A DNA stretch of 12,893 nt, taken from assembly GCA_045645905.1 (NCBI GenBank), contig JAZRJT010000028.1, positions 1 through 12,893 of the forward strand. Direction: 5' to 3'. The notes under the pieces were generated by a model, which was not told where the DNA came from, searched no databases, and saw nothing but the letters and a program-made list of their open reading frames with translations. The DNA comes from SIG440 sp045645905. GTDB taxonomy: Bacteria > Bacillota > Clostridia > Monoglobales > Monoglobaceae. Below are positions 1-5,569 of this stretch, piece after piece (positions within the stretch are counted from its first letter, which is position 1; each line of letters starts with the position of its first letter). The translations under genes and the position numbers were made by a program.

Positions 1-99
1 GCGAAAGCTATCGGTGCGGATATGTTTTTGCGTGTTAAATTTGACAGTGTTGGTGAGAAAAATCTGATGGCGGCATATGTTCAGCTTGAAAAAATTTAG
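1..99 (+). CDS. pcrA: PcrA/UvrD-type DNA helicase, C-terminal tail (partial)
   Basis: An open frame runs from the window edge to a TAG at 97-99 and encodes 32 residues, ending in a stretch like FDSVGEKNLMAAYVQLEKI. This resembles the extreme C-terminus of PcrA/UvrD superfamily 1 helicases, a Tudor-like RNA polymerase-interaction domain that typically ends '..AFD..G.K.LMA.YA.LEKI'. PcrA unwinds DNA in repair and at transcription-replication conflicts. The helicase motifs lie outside the window, so the call rests on the tail alone. The next gene begins 13 nt after the stop and probably shares its transcript. Another protein ending in a similar Tudor-like domain cannot be excluded. Confidence 0.6.
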   Translation, partial: AKAIGADMFLRVKFDSVGEKNLMAAYVQLEKI

Positions 100-112
100 G
101 TGGTGATACCTT

Positions 113-856
113 ATGTACAACGATTTTGCACAGGTTTATGACAAGTTGCAGGATGCGGATTACAACAAATTTGTAGACTTTTATGAAGAGATTTTTAAAC
201 GGCTTGGCAAAAAGCCTGAGCTTGTACTTGACCTTGCCTGCGGAACGGGGAATATCACCATTCCTATGGCGGAGCGGGGCTATGATATGATTGGGCTTGA
301 TATGTCTGTTGAAATGCTAAATATTGCAAGAAATAAAGCATATGAGGCAAATCGCGAGATATTGTTTCTTTGCCAGGATATGTGTGAGATGGAGCTTTTT
401 GGTACGGTTGACGCGATTGTGTGCGCTCTTGATGGACTGAATTACATCACTGATTATGATGATTTAAAGCAGCTTTTCAGCCTTGTCGACAATTATCTCA
501 ATCCGGGCGGTGTGTTTATTTTTGACATAAACAGCGTTCATAAGCTTAAAAATGTTTTAGGAGACAACACCTTTGTCAATGACGAGCAGGGCATCTTTTA
601 TGTATGGCAAAGCGAGTTTTGTGAAGAAACAAATATTTGTTACTTTGCTCTTACATTTTTCTGCGAAGATGAGGATGAATCTTACATAAGATTTGATGAA
701 TTTCAGCAGGAAAGGGCATATTCTGTTGCAGAAATTACAGACGCAGTAAAGTCTGCAGGCCTTGAAGTGACAGGAATTTACAAGCCCTTTGAATTTGCGA
801 CGGCAGACGACTGCGACGAGAGAATTTTTTTTGTGGTTTCCCCAAAAACATATTGA
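113..856 (+). CDS. Class I SAM-dependent methyltransferase
   Basis: The 247-residue protein has a Rossmann-fold methyltransferase core. Motif I (VLDLACGTGN, residues 38-47) binds S-adenosylmethionine, and D63 in MIGLDMS is the acidic residue expected to contact the ribose. A motif-IV-like stretch, DAIVCALDGLNYI, lies near residues 100-112. The C-terminal half, with several aromatic residues and a beta-rich look, is typical of cytosolic small-molecule or tRNA methyltransferases related to YqeM. The substrate cannot be told from sequence. The ATG at 113 follows a GGTGGTG ribosome binding site at 99-105 directly after the helicase stop, so the gene is probably co-transcribed with it. The last codons overlap the -35 box of the next promoter. 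Confidence 0.85.
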   Translation: MYNDFAQVYDKLQDADYNKFVDFYEEIFKRLGKKPELVLDLACGTGNITIPMAERGYDMIGLDMSVEMLNIARNKAYEANREILFLCQDMCEMELFGTVDAIVCALDGLNYITDYDDLKQLFSLVDNYLNPGGVFIFDINSVHKLKNVLGDNTFVNDEQGIFYVWQSEFCEETNICYFALTFFCEDEDESYIRFDEFQQERAYSVAEITDAVKSAGLEVTGIYKPFEFATADDCDERIFFVVSPKTY

Positions 857-881
857 CATAAAATGGGAATAATGATATACT
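853..881 (+). promoter_or_regulatory. Sigma-A promoter of the cold-shock gene
   Basis: TTGACA (853-858), a 17-bp spacer and TATACT (876-881) form a near-perfect housekeeping promoter. The -35 overlaps the stop codon of the methyltransferase gene. A start near 888 would give a leader of about 57 nt before the cold-shock ATG, long enough for the leader structure that often controls csp mRNAs. Confidence 0.85.
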
Positions 882-944
882 TATCCGGTGGACAACAGAT
901 AGCAGATATTGCTACTGTCAGGCTAAGAATTGGAGGAACATTTT

Positions 945-1145
945 ATGCAAAAAGGCAAAGTTAAATGGTTTAATGCTGAAAAGGGCTTCGGCTTCATCGA
1001 AACAGAAGAAGGAACAGATGTTTTTGTTCATTTTTCAGCTATCACTATGGATGGATACAAGACCTTGGAAGAAGGCGCAGAAGTTGAATTTGAAGTTGTA
1101 GAAGGAGCTAAAGGACCGCAGGCGGCAAACGTTACCCGCGTATAG
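945..1145 (+). CDS. Cold-shock protein (CspA/CspB family)
   Basis: A 66-residue single cold-shock domain, the usual length for the family. It has both nucleic-acid-binding motifs, RNP1-like KGFGFIE (residues 13-19) and RNP2-like VFVHF (26-30), and the typical ending PQAANVTRV. These proteins bind single-stranded RNA or DNA and melt mRNA structure during cold shock or stationary phase. The open frame extends upstream to a TTG at 930, but GGAGGA at 932-937 is an ideal ribosome binding site for the ATG at 945, so I start there. The gene has its own promoter and a strong terminator, so it is monocistronic. Confidence 0.95.
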   Translation: MQKGKVKWFNAEKGFGFIETEEGTDVFVHFSAITMDGYKTLEEGAEVEFEVVEGAKGPQAANVTRV

Positions 1146-1173
1146 TTCTTGATTATATACGATAAACAAAACG

Positions 1174-1198
1174 AATCGGCTCTTTTGAGCCGATTTTC
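1174..1198 (+). terminator. Intrinsic terminator of the cold-shock gene
   Basis: A perfect 9-bp stem AATCGGCTC/GAGCCGATT (1174-1182 with 1187-1195), with a TTTT loop and a short T tract. It ends the csp transcript 29 nt after its stop. I see no clear promoter between here and hslO, so some read-through into hslO is likely. Confidence 0.85.
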
Positions 1199-1224
1199 TG
1201 CTTTAGTAGAAAGGAAACAAAATT

Positions 1225-2109
1225 ATGGCAGACAAATTGACCATTGCGGTTACAAAAAACAGACTTATAAGAATATATGCAGTAAATTCAAAGAATATTG
1301 TTCAGTCGGCAAAAGACTATCACAGCACCATGCCAACGGGCACGGCGGCGCTTGGCAGACTGCTTACCGGGGCAACTCTTATGGGGGCTATGCTCAAGGA
1401 TGAAAATACATCCCTGACACTTCAGATGAAAGGTGACGGGCCTTTGGGCAGAGTTATTGCTGTTGCAAGCTCCGAAGGCGATGTTAAGGGCTATATTGAA
1501 AACCCAACTGCCGAGCTTCCGCTTAATGCTTTCGGCAAGCTTGACGTTGGAGGCGCCATCGGCAGAGAGGGCTATTTGAGCGTTGTCAAGGATATGAATA
1601 TGCGTGAGCCATACGTTGGTCAGGTGCCCATTCAAACGGGCGAAATCGGCGATGACCTTGCCTTTTATTTTGCACAGTCCGAGCAGGTTCCAAGCCTTGT
1701 GGCTTTGGGTGTTTTAGTGGACAGGGATTATTCTGTCAAGCAGGCGGGAGGATTTATTGTGCAGATTATGCCCGACTGTGACGAATTCAATCTTAAAAAG
1801 TTTGAAAAGGCGGCAGAGGGACTGTCAAGTGTTACGGCACTTCTTGAGGAAGGCTTGTCAAACGAGGCACTTATCCGCAAAGTAATGAAGGATTTTGAAA
1901 TTGAAATCCTTGAAGAAAAGGAAGTTACATATCATTGTGACTGTTGCGACGAAAGAATGCGGCGTGCAATTATCAGCCTTGGCAAAAAGGAAATTCAGGA
2001 CATAATTGCAGAACAAGGCGAGGCTGAGATAGTGTGTCAGTTCTGCAACAAGGGTTATACTTATGATAAGGCGGCTCTTGAGGAGATGCTGAGCTGTGCA
2101 AAACGGTAG
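1225..2109 (+). CDS. hslO: Hsp33 redox-regulated chaperone
   Basis: The 294-residue protein matches the usual Hsp33 length. The N-terminal core carries the family's GRLLTGATLMGAMLKDE region (44-60) and a KGDGPLG motif (69-75). The C-terminal redox switch has the zinc cysteines as CDC (C238, C240) and CQFC (C271, C274). In the family, oxidation of these cysteines releases zinc and turns the cytosolic protein into an ATP-independent holdase. One extra cysteine, C241, sits directly after the first pair. The ATG at 1225 follows an AAAGGAAAC ribosome binding site. The 3' side is the first structured repeat, whose terminator-like hairpin at 2254-2281 probably ends the transcript. Confidence 0.95.
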   Translation: MADKLTIAVTKNRLIRIYAVNSKNIVQSAKDYHSTMPTGTAALGRLLTGATLMGAMLKDENTSLTLQMKGDGPLGRVIAVASSEGDVKGYIENPTAELPLNAFGKLDVGGAIGREGYLSVVKDMNMREPYVGQVPIQTGEIGDDLAFYFAQSEQVPSLVALGVLVDRDYSVKQAGGFIVQIMPDCDEFNLKKFEKAAEGLSSVTALLEEGLSNEALIRKVMKDFEIEILEEKEVTYHCDCCDERMRRAIISLGKKEIQDIIAEQGEAEIVCQFCNKGYTYDKAALEEMLSCAKR

Positions 2110-2125
2110 ATTTTATAACGACTAG

Positions 2126-2370
2126 TAGGGATAGGGAAAATTGATTCGGAACACACAAACCGAGCCAAGGCCTTGGCTTTGGGATACCCGAAGGTGTACT
2201 TTGTGTACACCGAGAGTCGAGGTTTGTGAGTAGCAAAAAATACAATAAAAACAGAAAAACCGCATAGGAATGCGGTTTTTCTTCATTTTAAACAGATTTT
2301 ATGTTAATCTACATTTATAATATCTTAATTATCCTGTCTTTTTGCGGTCCGGACAATTTTACTATCCCTA
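2126..2370 (+). repeat. MITE-like structured repeat, copy A
   Basis: A 245-bp element with imperfect terminal inverted repeats: left TAGGGATAGGGAAAATTG (2126-2143) and right CAATTTTACTATCCCTA (2354-2370). Inside, a stem at 2154-2161/2221-2228 encloses two hairpins (2165-2172/2175-2182 and 2193-2199/2205-2211) and is followed by a 12-bp hairpin at 2254-2281. A conserved GTCTTTTTGCGGTC block lies at 2336-2349. A second copy with the same order lies at 8668-8911. No ORF is supported. The size, inverted ends and lack of coding fit a miniature inverted-repeat element. A TA dinucleotide outside GGGAT at each end could be a target duplication, but this is inference. The right end supplies the stop codon of the EamA gene. 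Confidence 0.75.
2254..2281. terminator. Bidirectional terminator-like hairpin within repeat copy A
   Basis: A perfect 12-bp stem GAAAAACCGCAT/ATGCGGTTTTTC with an AGGA loop. The arms carry A and T runs, so it can act as an intrinsic terminator on either strand. It sits between the convergent hslO and EamA genes, so the repeat appears to provide termination for both. The equivalent hairpin in copy B is at 8794-8821. Confidence 0.7.
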
Positions 2371-3321
2371 AAGCTCGGCGAGGCCTTCTGCTACGCCCAT
2401 AATAATGATACCTGCGATAACGGCAACAAGGGATGCATAATGCTTCCATGAAAGGCGTTCCTTCAGGAAGATTGAGCTCCATATCGCTGAAACAACACAG
2501 TAAGCACAGATAACAGGTGCCGCACCAACGGCATTTGCTGACAGTGCATAGATGTATGCAAACTGACCTGCTGTTTCACAGATGGCACCAATGCCCTTGG
2601 GAGCCTCGTCCTTAACACTTAACAGCTTTTGCTTTTTGATTACAAATACGTAAATTGCCGCAACAACAGCCATAAACAGGAATGTCAGCTCGTATGCAAC
2701 ATTTGCAACATCCTCGTCCATATAGTGGAACACACTTGTCATAAAGGTGTTACCTTCTTCAAGGATTACGGCATCAAAGAATGTTCCTAATGCGTCGATA
2801 AAACAGTAAAGTACAGGAAGAAGTATTGCAAGCACGCTTTTTGTATACTTTCTGTTTGCCTTTAGCTGACGTGCCGCTTTTGCTGCGTCATCTTCGGTGT
2901 ATTCGGCAATTCCTAAAAATACAACGCCTAAGGATACAATAACAATACCAACGGCAGAAAGGCTGTCAACCGTCTGGCCAAGAACAATCAGGCAAAGAAT
3001 TGCCGCAACCGCACCTGATGAATTGCAGATGGGTGATGATACCGAAAGCTCGATGTATCTCAGTGATACATAACCAAATATCATCGAAAGTATGTACATT
3101 GCAGATGCAGGCAGATAGTAAACTATATCCATAAACGTAATGGCGGTGCCTGTTGCAATCTCGTATATTGCGTGAATACCCATAACTACGCCAACTGCAA
3201 TAACCATCTTCCAATGACTGTATTTATCCGAGGGCTTTGAACCCAGCTTGCTGAAAAAGTCTGAACCACTCCAGCAGAGCATTGCTATAATTGCTAAAAC
3301 TAACCACATAATAATTTCCAT
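2368..3321 (-). CDS. EamA/DMT-family transporter
   Basis: A polytopic membrane protein of 317 residues with about ten hydrophobic segments in two halves, the normal size and layout of the drug/metabolite transporter superfamily. The N-terminal CWSGSDFFSKLGS and the second-half SAIWSSIFLKERLSWKHY are typical of the two EamA repeats. The substrate is unknown. The frame is open back to a GTG at 3336, but that lies inside a strong hairpin. The ATG at 3319-3321 just after AAAGG is preferred, and an ATG at 3307-3309 is possible. The stop (TAG) is formed by the terminal repeat of copy A, so the C-terminus may have been set by the insertion. It is probably co-transcribed with the PLP enzyme upstream, across a structured 144-nt gap. 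Confidence 0.85.
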   Translation of the reverse strand: MEIIMWLVLAIIAMLCWSGSDFFSKLGSKPSDKYSHWKMVIAVGVVMGIHAIYEIATGTAITFMDIVYYLPASAMYILSMIFGYVSLRYIELSVSSPICNSSGAVAAILCLIVLGQTVDSLSAVGIVIVSLGVVFLGIAEYTEDDAAKAARQLKANRKYTKSVLAILLPVLYCFIDALGTFFDAVILEEGNTFMTSVFHYMDEDVANVAYELTFLFMAVVAAIYVFVIKKQKLLSVKDEAPKGIGAICETAGQFAYIYALSANAVGAAPVICAYCVVSAIWSSIFLKERLSWKHYASLVAVIAGIIIMGVAEGLAEL

Positions 3322-3323
3322 AA

Positions 3324-3454
3324 CCTTTCTGCCCACAAATTAAAAATAAAAATACACACGACTTTACTGTGGGCAGATAATGTGTGTGGTGGAAATTACG
3401 CACATCGCCGTTTTGTGCCCGGCACAAAAACTCGGCGGTGCAATAAATTCCGCC
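3324..3454 (-). promoter_or_regulatory. Structured leader before the EamA gene (possible cis-regulatory RNA)
   Basis: Several strong pairings occur on the minus-strand RNA. A nested hairpin pairs 3406-3410 with 3433-3437 and 3411-3418 with 3422-3429. A competing stem pairs 3434-3438 with 3450-3454 and uses the same bases. A perfect 10-bp stem (3328-3337/3368-3377) ends directly at the AAGG ribosome binding site. Its loop holds a GTGTGT run (3354-3359) that could pair with CACACA at 3381-3386, giving an H-type pseudoknot. Mutually exclusive stems plus a pseudoknot at the ribosome binding site suggest translational control. I do not recognise a known riboswitch class. Confidence 0.45.
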
Positions 3455-3490
3455 GGAGGCTTAAACATGAGTTTTCATGTTTAAACCTCC
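3455..3490. repeat. Long hairpin spanning the stop of the PLP enzyme gene
   Basis: The arms 3455-3470 and 3475-3490 pair over 15 of 16 positions around a GTTT loop. The inner stem is TTAAACATGA/TCATGTTTAA and the outer stem GGAGG/CCTCC, with one C/A mismatch. The TAA stop of the PLP enzyme gene (3481-3483) lies within one arm. There is no T tract, so it is not a standard intrinsic terminator. It may protect the upstream mRNA end or cause partial termination before the EamA gene. Confidence 0.55.
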
Positions 3491-4785
3491 AAAGATTTTA
3501 TTTTTTCGATATCAAGGAGATTGGCATCAACCATTTTCTGAACAGACATTAATATTCCAAGCTTTGCGTGATACCAGGTGATACCTCCTTGGAAGTAAAC
3601 CGCATAAGGCTCGCGAAGGGGCGCATCTGCACTAAGCTCAATGGATGAGCCCTGAACAAATGCACCTGCTGCCATAATAACCTGCGATTCATAGCCCGGC
3701 ATGTCTCCGGGGACGGGGGTCACATAGCTGTCAACCGGTGCCGCTGCCTGAATACCCTTGCAAAAAGCGATAACACGCTCTGCACTGCCAAGCTCAACTG
3801 CCTGAATTATATCGTGTCTTGATTCTGTTCCGTCGGGAACAACACGGAAACCCAATCTCTCATAAATATTTGCTGCAAAGATTGCCCCTTTAAGAGCACC
3901 TGCAACAACGGTGGGAGCCATAAAAAGCCCCTGATAAAACTGTCTCATCATTCCCATATTTGTGCCGACTTCTTTGCCAAGGCCCGGCGCGGTAAGACGA
4001 TATCCGCAGCGTTCGATACAATTGCGCGTTCCACAGATGTATCCGCCAGAGGGGGCAAGTCCGCCGCCAAGGTTTTTGATAAGAGAGCCAACAATCATAT
4101 CAGCACCAAAGTCGGGAGGCTCAGTCCTTTCGACGAATTCTCCGTAGCAATTATCCACCATACAAAGAACATCGGGTTTTATATTTTTAACAAATTTAAT
4201 TATTTCTGCAATTTCAGCAACCGAAAAGGTCTTTCTGGTCTGATAGCCCTTTGACCTTTGGATTGTAACAAGACGAGTTTTTTCGTTTATAGCATTTTTT
4301 ATTCCGTCCCAGTCAAATCCGCCGTCGGGTAGCAAATCAACCTGACGGTAGGTAACGCCGTATTCTGCAAGTGAGCCTGTTGTGGGACGAATGCCGATTA
4401 CACCCTCCAAGGTGTCATAGGGCTTGCCAACAGGGGAGAGCAGCTCGTCACCCGGGCGTAGATTTGCGCTGAGTGCAAGGGCGAGGGCGTGTGTACCGCA
4501 AGTAATTTGCGGGCGCACAAGTGCATCCTCGCAATTAAAGCAGTCGGCATAAACACGTTCTAAAGTGTCACGACCTACATCGTCATAGCCATAGCCCGTT
4601 GATTCGTTAAAGCAAGCCGCATCAACTCGGTTTTTCTGCATTGCAGAAACAACTTTAAGCTGATTATATTCTGCTGTTTCGTCTATATTCTGAAATCTGT
4701 CGGCAAGACTATTGATTATTCTTTCGCCAAAGTCAAAAACCTCGTCACAGATGCCTAATTTCGAATAAATGTTATCTTTTGTCAT
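3481..4785 (-). CDS. Methionine gamma-lyase family / 'aluminium resistance' PLP enzyme (YnbB-like)
   Basis: The 434-residue protein matches the Met_gamma_lyase (aluminium resistance protein) family, fold-type I PLP enzymes. The predicted PLP-binding lysine is K237 in SLIKNLGGG. The upstream acid is D211 in VDNCYGEF, which would contact the pyridine nitrogen, and ITCGTHALALAL (94-105) resembles the phosphate-cradle region. Family members are annotated as C-S lyases of sulfur amino acids, but the physiological substrate of this branch is poorly defined. The ATG at 4785 follows GGAGG (4794-4798) at 8 nt and lies just downstream of a consensus promoter. It is followed by the EamA transporter gene, which may move its substrate or product. 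Confidence 0.88.
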   Translation of the reverse strand: MTKDNIYSKLGICDEVFDFGERIINSLADRFQNIDETAEYNQLKVVSAMQKNRVDAACFNESTGYGYDDVGRDTLERVYADCFNCEDALVRPQITCGTHALALALSANLRPGDELLSPVGKPYDTLEGVIGIRPTTGSLAEYGVTYRQVDLLPDGGFDWDGIKNAINEKTRLVTIQRSKGYQTRKTFSVAEIAEIIKFVKNIKPDVLCMVDNCYGEFVERTEPPDFGADMIVGSLIKNLGGGLAPSGGYICGTRNCIERCGYRLTAPGLGKEVGTNMGMMRQFYQGLFMAPTVVAGALKGAIFAANIYERLGFRVVPDGTESRHDIIQAVELGSAERVIAFCKGIQAAAPVDSYVTPVPGDMPGYESQVIMAAGAFVQGSSIELSADAPLREPYAVYFQGGITWYHAKLGILMSVQKMVDANLLDIEKIKSLEV

Positions 4786-4806
4786 TTTTTACGCCTCCAA
4801 GGAAGA

Positions 4807-4835
4807 ATTATACACCAATTATCAAAAATAGTCAA
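4807..4835 (-). promoter_or_regulatory. Promoter of the PLP enzyme/EamA operon
   Basis: On the minus strand, TTGACT (4830-4835), a 17-bp spacer and TATAAT (4807-4812). The start would fall near 4800, leaving a very short leader with the GGAGG almost at the 5' end. The -35 abuts the -35 of the divergent promoter. Confidence 0.85.
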
Positions 4836-4855
4836 TTGCTTTTTTGTTGCAATTG
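4833..4855. promoter_or_regulatory. Inverted repeat between divergent promoters (candidate operator)
   Basis: CAATTGC (4833-4839) and GCAATTG (4849-4855) are perfect inverted copies with a 9-bp spacer. The left arm covers parts of both -35 boxes, and the whole repeat fills the plus-strand promoter spacer. A dimeric repressor here could shut both promoters. No regulator gene is adjacent. Confidence 0.45.
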
Positions 4856-4864
4856 TGATATACT
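4836..4864 (+). promoter_or_regulatory. Promoter of the LOG-family gene
   Basis: TTGCTT (4836-4841), a 17-bp spacer and an extended -10 TGATATACT whose hexamer TATACT is at 4859-4864. The -35 directly abuts the divergent -35, a back-to-back arrangement. Confidence 0.75.
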
Positions 4865-4897
4865 TAGCATATATTAGTGAACGGAGGTATTGACTTT

Positions 4898-5476
4898 ATG
4901 AATATATGTGTTTATGGTGCATCAAGCGATGCAATTGACAAAAGATACATAGAGGCAGGCGAGCTTCTTGGTGAAGAAATGGCAAAGCGAGGACACAATC
5001 TGGTTTACGGTGGCGGAGCTTGCGGACTTATGGGTGCAGTTGCCCGTGGAATGACCCGTGGCGGCGGCGAGATAATAGGTGTTGCACCATCATTCTTTCA
5101 GGTGGACGGAGTTCTTTATGACAAGTGTACTGAATTTATCTATACCGAAACTATGCGCGAGCGTAAGCAGATTATGGAAGACCGTGCTGATGCCTTTATT
5201 ATGACTCCCGGTGGAATTGGCACATATGAAGAATTTTTTGAAATTCTCACATTAAAACAGCTTGACCGTCATCCCAAGGCGATTGCGGTGCTTAACTCAT
5301 TGGGATATTATGACATAATTAATGAACTTATGCAGCGTACAGCCGACCTTCATTTTATGAAGCCTGCGTCAATGAAGCTTTATGAAACCTTTGACGAAAC
5401 TTCGGCAATGCTTGACTATATCGAAAATTACACCGACCCGGGATTTGATATTCACGAGATGAAGCATATTGGATAA
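4898..5476 (+). CDS. LOG-family protein (nucleoside 5'-monophosphate phosphoribohydrolase)
   Basis: The 192-residue protein is the usual size for the 'Lonely Guy' family (TIGR00730). It shows the glycine-rich YGGGACGLMGAVARG (37-51) and the signature PGGIGTYEE (104-112), plus the MRERK stretch (86-90) that supplies the catalytic arginine in the family. Characterised members release adenine-type bases from nucleoside 5'-monophosphates in the cytosol. The bacterial role outside cytokinin makers is mostly nucleotide salvage and is not certain here. A GTG at 4877 is in frame, but GGAGG at 4883-4887 sets the ATG at 4898. It is divergent from the PLP enzyme gene and shares its regulatory region. 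Confidence 0.88.
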   Translation: MNICVYGASSDAIDKRYIEAGELLGEEMAKRGHNLVYGGGACGLMGAVARGMTRGGGEIIGVAPSFFQVDGVLYDKCTEFIYTETMRERKQIMEDRADAFIMTPGGIGTYEEFFEILTLKQLDRHPKAIAVLNSLGYYDIINELMQRTADLHFMKPASMKLYETFDETSAMLDYIENYTDPGFDIHEMKHIG

Positions 5477-5510
5477 TTATGAATTTAATTTAAATAATAT
5501 ATAAACATTT

Positions 5511-5555
5511 TACCACAGCCGTTGATTTTTAATCGGAGCTGTGGTATACTTTTTA
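5511..5555 (+). terminator. Inverted repeat: possible LOG-gene terminator overlapping the proA promoter
   Basis: TACCACAGC (5511-5519) pairs with GCTGTGGTA (5538-5546), with an inner CCG/CGG, followed by TACTTTTTAT. It could terminate the LOG transcript, though the T run starts a few bases late. The same bases hold the proA promoter, so it may instead, or also, be an operator. Confidence 0.45.
5522..5550 (+). promoter_or_regulatory. Promoter of the proA operon
   Basis: TTGATT (5522-5527), a 17-bp spacer and an extended -10 TGGTATACT whose hexamer TATACT is at 5545-5550. Start near 5557, giving a leader of only about 13 nt that begins at the ribosome binding site. The -35 lies in the loop of the surrounding inverted repeat, and its right arm overlaps the start of the -10. 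Confidence 0.7.
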
Positions 5556-5569
5556 TGAGGTGAATTCAA

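Noticed and set aside
345..346. The finding titled 'Not a locus', listed at 345-346
   Set aside because: Those coordinates are residue-like numbers, not a site in the DNA. The real region is 9332-9631 on the minus strand, and the observation is only a weak note on candidate residues of the toxin domain.
1149..1403. An 84-codon frame starting upstream of hslO
   Set aside because: It crosses the csp terminator and then runs in another frame of hslO, with no recognisable protein features.
2126..2370. CRISPR array or REP/BIME-type repeat
   Set aside because: There is no short direct repeat with regular spacers. The element is a single ~245-bp unit with inverted ends, much longer than REP units.
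3224..3427. A 67-codon minus-strand frame covering the EamA leader
   Set aside because: It overlaps the EamA start in another frame, has no ribosome binding site and no protein-like features. The structured RNA reading explains the region better.
3324..3490. A known riboswitch (SAM, fluoride, preQ1, guanidine) before the EamA gene
   Set aside because: I could not match the conserved cores of these classes by eye. Kept as an unclassified structured leader.
5477..5569. Proline T-box leader upstream of proA
   Set aside because: The promoter leaves only about 13 nt of leader, and no T-box sequence or specifier stem is visible.
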